Shown: piece by piece, positions 56,991 to 64,000 of the stretch
How positions within the stretch are numbered: position 1 is the stretch's first letter
Layout: the number at the start of each line of letters is the position of its first letter
DNA from: Cricetomys ansorgei
Taxonomy: Eukaryota; Chordata; Mammalia; Rodentia; Nesomyidae
Assembly (NCBI GenBank): GCA_026225945.1
Contig: JAMJFZ010004061.1
Location: forward strand, 22,861,501 to 22,925,500
Direction: 5' to 3'
DNA: 64,000 bases
Program-made: the position numbers and the translations under genes
Notes under the pieces: generated by a model
Database searches by the model: none
The model's input: the letters and a program-made list of their open reading frames with translations, nothing else
Told to the model about the DNA's origin: nothing

Positions 56991-58104
56991 ACAATGTCTA
57001 GACTGCAACTAAATATGGATTCCTGGATGATTAAAAAACCAAGTAACTATAGTTCATGTGCCCTAGGAGACTATGATGATCTAAGGGATAAACCAAGTAT
57101 CTTTTAGAGTCTGTGAGTATCTAGTCATATCTATTCAGTAAGTGCATTTTCTTTCATTAATGAAATGCGCTGTAAAGCTATGGAGAGGGCAAATGCAGAA
57201 AGGAAGCACCAGACACTGTTGTGCTTTGATGTAAGCTATGGAAGATGTAGGTACACAAAGTGCAAAGGCTGTTCCCATCATTATCATCACTTCATCCTTG
57301 GCCTCTCCACTTCACATATATCATTGTATCACTCACGCTTAGGGGCTACTGTTGCCTCAACTTCACAAATGGTGGACCAAGGTGCACAGTGTTAGTACTG
57401 TGTACACAGTTAAACAGCAGACCAGTGATCACAATGCAAGTCAACCCATGTCTAGAGTTCACACCTATTCAGTTGCCATGAAGCACTACGCTAACTGTAA
57501 GGGCTTAGAGGAAGGGAAGAACAACACTGAAATATGAAGGAAACTGCATGGCTCTCAAATGTTTGCACCTTAACGTCTTTACTCAGATGTGAGTGAGCTG
57601 TATATTGTAAAATCATGGCAGTGATAAAGTACTTTTCATAAGAAAAATCCTTTAGCGATACTATAACCCCATTCCAGTACTAGCCGGAAGCTTGATGATG
57701 AGACAAATTTACTGCTGAAGGGCGAATTGGAAGGCTCCCAGGCATCACTGTAGAGAATGGGGCAGGCCTTGCTGGGATTTATTGTTCCTGAGGAGAGCAG
57801 GGCACCAGCTTGACTAATCAGACCATCTATCAGCAGAGTGGTGACTGTTGACTCTTACACACACATAAAGACTAACAAGTGGCTGGAAAGCAAGCGGAAG
57901 AAGTCCCCTCTTCTCACAAGCCAGAGCTATGAATCACCTTGGCAAAGGAGTCATCATCTTTAGATGTCAACTGGGCTGCAGCCAGGTGTTTAGTGTACAC
58001 GGTAGCTTATATCACAGATAGACAAGGAAAAATAGGGACAATAACACCATCCAAAAACCATCACTGAGAAGGAATTCCCTTTATAGGCATGTTTGGACTG
58101 CAAT
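56991..58104. other. 1.1 kb unassigned sequence
   Basis: Three overlapping plus frames of 61-76 codons at 57165-57537 have no domain. A CA/CAC-type element is absent. Nothing named. Confidence 0.4.
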
Positions 58105-58240
58105 GTGGATTAGAGACAGCACTGAGTTGGAAGTCAAGAAATATGAATTATATAGCTAAGTCTGCCATCTAGTAGGCAGGCAAATTCTGTGGAAATGCCT
58201 TAAGCCTCCATTTCCCTTTTTGTCAAATAAGTGGTTTGCT
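58105..58240 (+). mobile_element. MIR SINE remnant
   Basis: 'gcactgagttggaagtcaag' resembles the MIR 5' core, with 'ccttaagcctccatttccct' and 'ttttgtcaaataagtggttt' matching the downstream region in order. Confidence 0.55.
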
Positions 58241-58288
58241 GATAAGCCCTTTTTATCTTAACTTCTATTTTATTTTTTTCTTCCTTAT

Positions 58289-58329
58289 TATATGTGTGTC
58301 TATCTGTCTGCTGTCTGTCTGCCTGCCTG

Positions 58330-58407
<78 letters not shown>
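58289..58407. repeat. compound microsatellite (CTGT/CCTG)n (CT)n (GT)n
   Basis: CTGT- and CCTG-type tetranucleotides (58300-58332) give way to (TC)n to about 58371, then (TG)n to 58407. The frames on both strands (58200-58494) are artefacts of it. Confidence 0.96.
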
Positions 58408-58408
<1 letters not shown>

Positions 58409-58512
58409 TATATAGGCATATGCATGCCAACATGTACGTGGGTCAAAGACTGACTTTTGGAGTCAGTTCTCTCCTTTCCCCATAGGAGGATCAAGGGATC
58501 AAATTCAGGTTA
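58408..58512 (-). mobile_element. tRNA-derived SINE, part 1 (split by Lx)
   Basis: 'ttggagtcagttctctcctt' and 'agggatcaaattcaggttat' are the reverse complement of the SINE variant also seen at 31985 and 51424. It stops at the Lx insertion and resumes at 59211. Confidence 0.72.
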
Positions 58513-59210
58513 TCTGTAGAGACTGTGACAAAATACACAGGGCCTGCACAAGTCTAAGCATGACGAGGTCCCTCCCAGTGCTGAGAGATGAAGAGGACAC
58601 AAGCTCTCATCACTAAGGTAGAAGCTATCTCTAGTTGATAATCACTTGCAAAGGAGAAATTAGATTTCTCCAATGGAGTCTCACTGTGTATGTGAATCAC
58701 TCTAATGGCCAGGACCAATGCCCAGCAGTAGGTAAACAATACAAAACAAACCCAATAGTATTTTTGAAAGTTTTTCTTTTTTTGTCTCGTAATACTTTGT
58801 CTGGGCTGTTTTTTGTTTTTTTGTTTTTTTTTTTTTTCTTCTTCTTACCTTACAAGTCTTTTGCTTATATATTATGGCTTCCAGTTTTGTATTTTTATGG
58901 GATTTCTATGTTTTCCAATGTATGTGCCTCTGTGTCTATATGTGTTTCTTGTGCTTTTTCTTTGGCTCTTTGTTTTTCTGTTTATTTTTTTGTTTTGTCC
59001 TATTCAGGTTTGTTTTTCTTTCTTATTTTATTATTATTATTTTAGATACCTGGCTGTTTTCTAATGAGAGAGAGGAAGAAAGGATGTGGGTGGGAAGTAA
59101 CAAGGATCAGGGAGGAGTTGGGAGAGAGAGAACCATGATCAGAATTTATTATATAAAATAAAACCTAATTTCAATTTTTAAAAATGACAATTAAAAACAA
59201 ACAAATAAAG
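58513..59210 (+). mobile_element. Lx-type LINE-1 3'UTR nested in a SINE
   Basis: It starts inside the L1 3'UTR ('agactgtgacaaaatacac', 'acagggcctgcacaagtct'), passes through a long T/G-rich block (58740-59040), then 'ggagttgggagagagagaac' and 'atgatcagaatttattatat'. It ends in an A-rich tail to about 59210. The flanking SINE shows an imperfect duplication: aaattcaggtta (58501-58512) and aaatccaggtca (59211-59222), 10 of 12 identical, both differences being C/T. The 136-, 83- and 95-codon frames here are noncoding 3'UTR. Confidence 0.87.
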
Positions 59211-59262
59211 AAATCCAGGTCAAGCTTGTATAGCAAGTGCCCTTATGTGTTGAACAATTTTG
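59211..59262 (-). mobile_element. tRNA-derived SINE, part 2 (split by Lx)
   Basis: 'ccaggtcaagcttgtatagc' and 'aagtgcccttatgtgttgaa' continue the SINE interrupted at 58512, in the same orientation. Confidence 0.68.
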
Positions 59263-59310
59263 ATGTCCATCATCTTAACTTTAAAAATCACTATTAAATA
59301 TGGCATCAAT

Positions 59311-60822
59311 GAGTATTATTGAGCAAGAATATCTGCAGTGAGATGTACAGCCTTTTGAAAGCTCCAGTTCTAGGGATGGGTTACATGTAATAGAGTTGGT
59401 GGCCAAAGGGGATCCAGGGAAACCCCCAAACAACCCAAGCTATTGCCAAGGCAATTAGTTGTTCTCTACAAACTAATAGTAAGCCCCTATTGCTAAAAAC
59501 AACATCTATATAACTCAATGAACACAGACAGTTCCCTAGAGCCTTCACCCATACTGACCAGTATTTATGGTACTGGAAGGTACTCTGAACAATACCAGAG
59601 GAGAAAAGTAAACATGGATCCAGCTACAAACCTTTTGATCTACAAAGATGATCTTCCTGTAGGATATTCTGGTGCAATAGTGACACAAAAGTTGTGGGAG
59701 TGACCAACCACTATCTGATTGGATTTAAGGCTCACTCTTTGAGATAGAACCCATGCCTGGCAGACACTACCCCAGGTAGCCAAGAACCTGAGACAATATG
59801 GGCCATGAACATAGGGAAAAACCAAATATTACTGTTCTGCTAAAGGAATACAGCAATAGAATGACCCCTAGTGGCATTCTACTAAACTCATAGATGAGTG
59901 CCTTGCTCAGCCATCACCAAAGAAGCTTCCTCCGGCAGCAGACAGGAACAAATACATTGTCCACAACTGAACAAGAGAGTGAGAGATATTGGAACACTTA
60001 GTCCTAAATGGAATGTCTCCATGACAGCAGCGCCCTCAGGGTTCAGGGAACTCTGAGGAAGAAGAGGCAGAAAGGTTGTAAGAGCCAATGGGGATGGAAG
60101 TACCAATAAAAGCAAGTCCTTCTAGACACAACAGGACTGACACGCATATAAAATCACAGAGACTATGGCAGTATGCACAGAGCCTGCACAGACCTAAGCC
60201 AGACAGAGTTCCAGTGCTGAGAAAGGAAGTAATCACAGGCCCCCATGTCTTACACAGCTAGCTCCAACAGATTACCACTTACAAAGGAAAAAACTAGCTT
60301 TCACCAATGTAGTCAGTCTCACTGGTATGCAAACTATTCCTAAGGCCAGGTTCCACACTCAACAGTTGATTGCCAATACAAAACAATCTCAATAGTATTT
60401 TTGGAGGGCTTTTTTTGTGTCTCATAATTCCTTGCCTGGGCATTTTATGTTATTTTTTTATCTACAAATCTTTAGCTTATGTATTTATGATTTGTCATTC
60501 TGTTTTTATGGACTTTCTCTGTGTGTGAATGCGTGTGCCTCAGCGTCTGTATCTGTTTCTTTGTTTTTCTTTGACTTTTTTTTTCTGTTTGTTTCATATC
60601 CTGGTATGTTTGTTTATATTTTATCTGATTTTATTTTGTTATTATTCTTTTAAATGTCTGTTTGTATTCTAATAAGAGAAAGAAATGGTGTGGATTTGGG
60701 TGTGTGCAGAAGTGGGGAGGATGAGGGGGGACTTGGAGGAGGGGAAACCTTAATCAGAATATATTGTACGAGGAAAGAATATTTTCAATAAAAGAAAGGA
60801 AACTAAAAGCACAAAAAAAAAT
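59311..60822 (+). mobile_element. Lx-type LINE-1 3' end, second copy
   Basis: About 1.5 kb of L1 3' sequence: 'ggccaaaggggatccaggga', 'gtgacacaaaagttgtggga', 'ttgctcagccatcaccaaag', 'atggaatgtctccatgacag', 'ctaataagagaaagaaatgg', and a terminal 'tattttcaataaaagaaagg' plus an A9 run. Its 60120-60790 part is homologous to the Lx at 58513-59170 but independently diverged. A weak duplication, tggcatcaat (59301-59310) and cggcattgat (60823-60832), 7 of 10 with three transitions, may mark its ends. Frames inside are not genes. Confidence 0.87.
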
Positions 60823-60832
60823 CGGCATTGAT

Positions 60833-62261
60833 TACAGTGGAAGCATGTTTCATGTAGAAACTAATATGAGTTGACAATCAATTCCTACGGCTTCTGATGG
60901 CATCCATGGATAGTTTATCACTCGAACAACCTCTTCACCCTCACGGAGCCTCACTTTTCCCATTTCTTAAATAAAAATGTTAGACCAGACAGCCTCCAAA
61001 GCCTCTTCCAGATGCAGAAGCCTTTGAATCCACTTTTCTCACATCTCACAAAATTCATCTGTAGGAAATGATATGGGTGATAATTTGCCTTTAAGAAGGG
61101 TGTTTTCTGATCAACCAGGAGTCAAACGCAAGTAAAATTCTGAAATAAAAACAGCAGGATCGATCTGGTTCTCGCAATACTAACAAACGCATGTCCTTAT
61201 CCACAGGGGAAATGTCCAGCCTAGAGTTTTACAGGCAGCAACAGAAATAACACTTCCACAACTTTGCTGGCCAGAATACAAATGCAAATACAGGTTTGCT
61301 GGCTGGAGTTCAGCTCAGAAGAATCACCAAGGTCAGAGAGGCTAGTCAAACCACCTGGTCGAAATCTCAGGTGTGCTGACAAAGTAAATAAGAACATCTC
61401 TTTAAACCACTATCTCTTTTTCCATACGACTGTGCCTCAAAACTATCAATGTGCCTTTGTTCAAAGCAGTCCGAGGTGTTTGTGAATGACAGGTTTGTGA
61501 ATGAGCAGTACTCTGTGACAGGCATCAAGGGACATGTGTGTTGCAGTATTAAAGTGATTGTTCTCACCAGCTTACTAAAGGGAAAAGTCAAATTTACGCA
61601 CATTCTACTGTCTCCACACAGGGAGGAACAGTTTCCTCTCAATAGTTAAGTCAGAATCCAGGTACCACTAGAGCAATTCCAAGTTTCAATAGTATTCTTT
61701 TCTAATATACTTTTAACCATTGGTATTAGAAATGGCTAAGGTCTCCCTCGTGTTTATGAACAGTTCTGATGGGCTGTGTGCGGAAGTGCACTGAGTGTGT
61801 TCTAGGCATATTCTCATTAAACTCACATGATTGTCTGGAGTATATAGAGACTTACTGCCATCGTAAAGATTAAAAAGCAGCTGAAGGAAGAATGCTGCAG
61901 CAGCAGCATGGTTGGCGGTGGACCTGTGGTATGCCCAAACTTGGGGCTCTTTGATCCTATATGACCAAAATTCTGCTGGTTAAACATTATACAGACAGGG
62001 AAGAGCTCTTGAAAGATGCCCCAGCCTTTTAGCTAATCCAAACAGCAATAAAATCTCGATCTTACAGTAAAGGATACCATAAAATATAAATATTAATGCT
62101 ATTTCAAACTATGCAATTCTAAGAGAAAGGAAGCAAGCCAATTCAAATCTCCCTTTCCAACCTTTGCTTTGATTCTAAACAATATACCAACACTGTAACT
62201 CATGCTGCACCATTACTTCCTATTCCACATAGGATAGTCTCACCCCCCCCACTCCCAGCAC
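60833..62261. other. 1.4 kb mostly unassigned; weak MIR3-like piece at 60930-61040
   Basis: 'cggagcctcacttttcccat' and 'ccaaagcctcttccagatgc' around 60940-61020 resemble the MIR/MIR3 3' half. The rest, including frames of 66-91 codons at 61264-61649, shows nothing I can name. Confidence 0.38.
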
Positions 62262-62339
62262 ACATACAGAGAGAGAAAGAGAGAAAGACAGAGAGAGAGA
62301 GAGAGAAAGAAGAGAGAGAGAGGGAGAGAGGGAGAGAGG

Positions 62340-62408
<69 letters not shown>
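62262..62408. repeat. (GA)n polypurine tract, about 145 bp
   Basis: GAGA with GAAA, GACA and GGGA variants to about 62345, then a nearly perfect (GA)n to 62408. Serine/leucine-rich antisense frames are artefacts. Confidence 0.97.
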
Positions 62409-62410
<2 letters not shown>

Positions 62411-62421
62411 TGTTTGTCTGT

Positions 62422-62472
62422 TTTAGCCTCCCTAGTTCTGGAATTATAGGCATGTGTCACCCAGCCTAGCCA
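62422..62472 (-). mobile_element. B1/B4 left-end fragment
   Basis: 'ttagcctccctagttctgga' and 'attataggcatgtgtcaccc' match the reverse complement of the first 50 bp of a 7SL-type SINE. The GA tract adjoins the truncated side. Confidence 0.58.
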
Positions 62473-62697
62473 ATCTCCATTTTTGTGCCTAGAATCTCTG
62501 ATTTATTACTTCCTTAAAATAAAAGTTTCACTTCAGAAAGTCTTGTTGCAAGAAACATTTTTAAAAACCTATAAATCTGTATTCTTTATCTCCATTGTTG
62601 TTTGAAAATAGCATGCATATAGTATAATAGAACGCTAAAAAGCAGTATTTTTCTCCCCATCTCCTCATGTATCACTTAAAAAAATACCTTCCTACAG
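62473..62697. other. unassigned sequence
   Basis: Nothing recognised. Confidence 0.4.
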
Positions 62698-62912
62698 AGG
62701 CTGGAGAGATGATTCAGCAGTTAAGATAATGTACCGCTCTTCCAGAGGGCCTGGGTTCAGTTCCTAGTGCCCACATCATGAAGCTCACAATTGCTTTTCA
62801 CTCTAATTCCAGGGAACCAACGCACCCTCTGACCTCCAGGAGCACCTGTACACATGTGCCATACACAGTCACAAACACATAAACTAAAAAATAAATCAAT
62901 CTTTAGAAACGT
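62698..62912 (+). mobile_element. B3 SINE, near full length
   Basis: 'gaggctggagagatgattca' heads the element. Then 'gctcttccagagggcctggg', 'ttcagttcctagtgcccaca', 'ctctgacctccaggagcacc', and an AAATAAATC-type end. Complete and moderately diverged. Confidence 0.9.
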
Positions 62913-63724
62913 CTTCTTCCAACTGGACTATTCACAGCAAGGGACTTAGAAAGCCTCCTACATGGTGTTCTACAAGGAGGAACACGTCCAACTAAGCAGA
63001 CTCTGGAACTCAGGCTTTCAGTCAGTAGTGTTTGAGAGTAGACAGGGAGAGCACAACACTATGAAGACAAATTGTGAAGGACATTTTCAGTTGGATCAGC
63101 TCTATTCTGACAGTGACCCACCCAGCACCACCTGGCTCACTGAGCAAATCCAGCCTACATTTTGAAGATGGGAAGCATGAGGAACTACACTGTGCAATAA
63201 GGGACATGCTTTGGAGACTTGGCTGTATTTTTGGTTGTTTTATTTATGTAAGTAAATCTGTGTCACACCCATAGGCTTAGCTTGGAAGTTAACCTATATT
63301 AGGATGATTGATGCTTAGAAATTAAAGCATTTAGAGTTGGCCCTAACATTAGGTAATTGTAATAGCTTGGGAGAAAGAACCCCTTACTCTACTGAATCTG
63401 TCTAAGCACTGGTAACACATACACTTTTGAATATGTGAAAATGTGATGCCCAGTCATCGCTATTCCCTTTCCAGTACTGACTGGATTTGGATCTGTGGGG
63501 AAAAATATAAATCTTAAAAATTGTAAGTTTAGCAAAACGCTTCTTTCTTAAGGACCCCAACTCAAACTAGATAAAAATAGGAAAGGTTAAAATAATTTTA
63601 TTGCTTTACAAAGCATAGCAATTAACTTTGCTTCCTGTCTCCCCATGTGTGACAAAGTTCAGTTTTAGATAAACCGGTATGATTATTTTAATTCTGGAGG
63701 GACAAATAGAACCTACACCTTCAC
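62913..63724. other. unassigned sequence
   Basis: Overlapping 61-67 codon frames at 62962-63274 on both strands lack domains. No nameable repeat. Confidence 0.4.
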
Positions 63725-63740
63725 AGGGATAAGGAGTTCT

Positions 63741-63918
63741 TTTTGTCTTGTTTTTTGTTTGTTTGTTTGTTTGTTCAGTTTTTGAGACAGGGTTTCTCTG
63801 TTGTAACTCTGGCTGTTCTGGAACTTACTTTGTAGATCAGCCTGACCTTGAATTCACAGAGCTCCGCCTGTCTCTGCCACCTTAGTGCTAGGATTAAAGG
63901 TATGCACCATTACCTGGC
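63741..63918 (-). mobile_element. B1 SINE, full length, with (GTTT)n tail
   Basis: A T-rich (GTTT)n tail (63741-63783) leads into 'tttgagacagggtttctctg', 'actctggctgttctggaac', 'ttgaattcacagagctccgc' and 'aggattaaaggtatgcacc'. The flanks agggataaggagttct (63725-63740) and agggttcaagagttct (63919-63934) match at 13 of 16 and are the likely target duplication. Confidence 0.92.
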
Positions 63919-63934
63919 AGGGTTCAAGAGTTCT

Positions 63935-64000
63935 GATCCTGATATAGAACTAGTGTTGTCAAAATGCCCTCCTTTGTTCCTTGATAAGAACACCACTGCA
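63935..64000. other. unassigned end of window
   Basis: Nothing recognised. Confidence 0.4.

Noticed and set aside
58635..59161. Overlapping 136-, 83- and 95-codon frames rich in Phe/Leu, looking like a membrane protein
   Set aside because: They are the T-rich 3'UTR of an Lx element. The hydrophobic residues come from poly(T) sequence. The frame at 60417-60653 is the same artefact in the second Lx.
62200..62460. Ser/Leu repeat frames of 77 and 86 codons
   Set aside because: They are translations of the (GA)n tract.

Overview
This window looks like non-genic DNA (intergenic or deep intronic) from a muroid rodent. The evidence is the repeat set: B1, B2/B3-class, B4 (ID+B1 composite), ID and RSINE1-like SINEs, plus Lx-type LINE-1 3' ends, are rodent or muroid families. 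They sit beside older mammalian repeats (MIR, L2, MLT1-class MaLR LTRs, old L1). Base composition is AT-rich, CpG is sparse, and (GT)n and (CT)n microsatellites are long, as expected for rodent euchromatin. B1 copies have the tandem-duplicated muroid form. I could not decide between murid and cricetid. All family names come from remembered consensus features, not from a database search.

I found no protein-coding gene, exon, tRNA, rRNA, CRISPR array or bacterial/viral gene set that I can support. Open frames are short (60-143 codons). The longer ones are explained by repeats: the 143-codon frame runs through an ID and an L1 3' end, the 136-codon frame through an Lx 3'UTR, the 132-codon frame through a minisatellite, and the 126-codon frame overlaps L2-like DNA.

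Layout. 0-7.5 kb: a probable LTR, B4/B3 SINEs, MIR and L2 remnants. 7.5-9.3 kb: a 5'-truncated L1 with target-site duplications and a possible 3' transduction. 9.3-16 kb: MLT1 LTR, L1 3'UTR, an LTR/promoter-like block with CCAAT and TATA boxes, and an RSINE1. 17.4-19.0 kb: two tandem-repeat arrays, one of 34 bp x 4 and one of 19 bp x 14. 19.7-23.7 kb: MLT1, a B3/B4/B1/B3 cluster, a MaLR LTR and an RSINE1. 23.7-40.5 kb: mostly unassigned single-copy-looking sequence with an antisense Lx 3'UTR (27.5-28.5 kb), one B1, several SINEs and MIRs. 40.5-46.5 kb: a dense mix of MaLR LTRs and L1 3' ends in both orientations, and a 69-bp AT-rich palindrome. 46.5-55.6 kb: mostly single-copy-looking sequence with SINEs, a MaLR LTR and a head-to-head MIR pair. 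55.6-64 kb: B1, RSINE1, ID, antisense L1, an Lx fragment nested inside a SINE, a second Lx head to tail, a long GA tract, B3 and B1.

Nothing here works together as a gene system. I do not see a previously undescribed biological system. The most informative items are structural: the 19-bp array held in perfect register, the AT palindrome, the nested and tandem Lx insertions, and the L1 with TSDs and extra 3' sequence.
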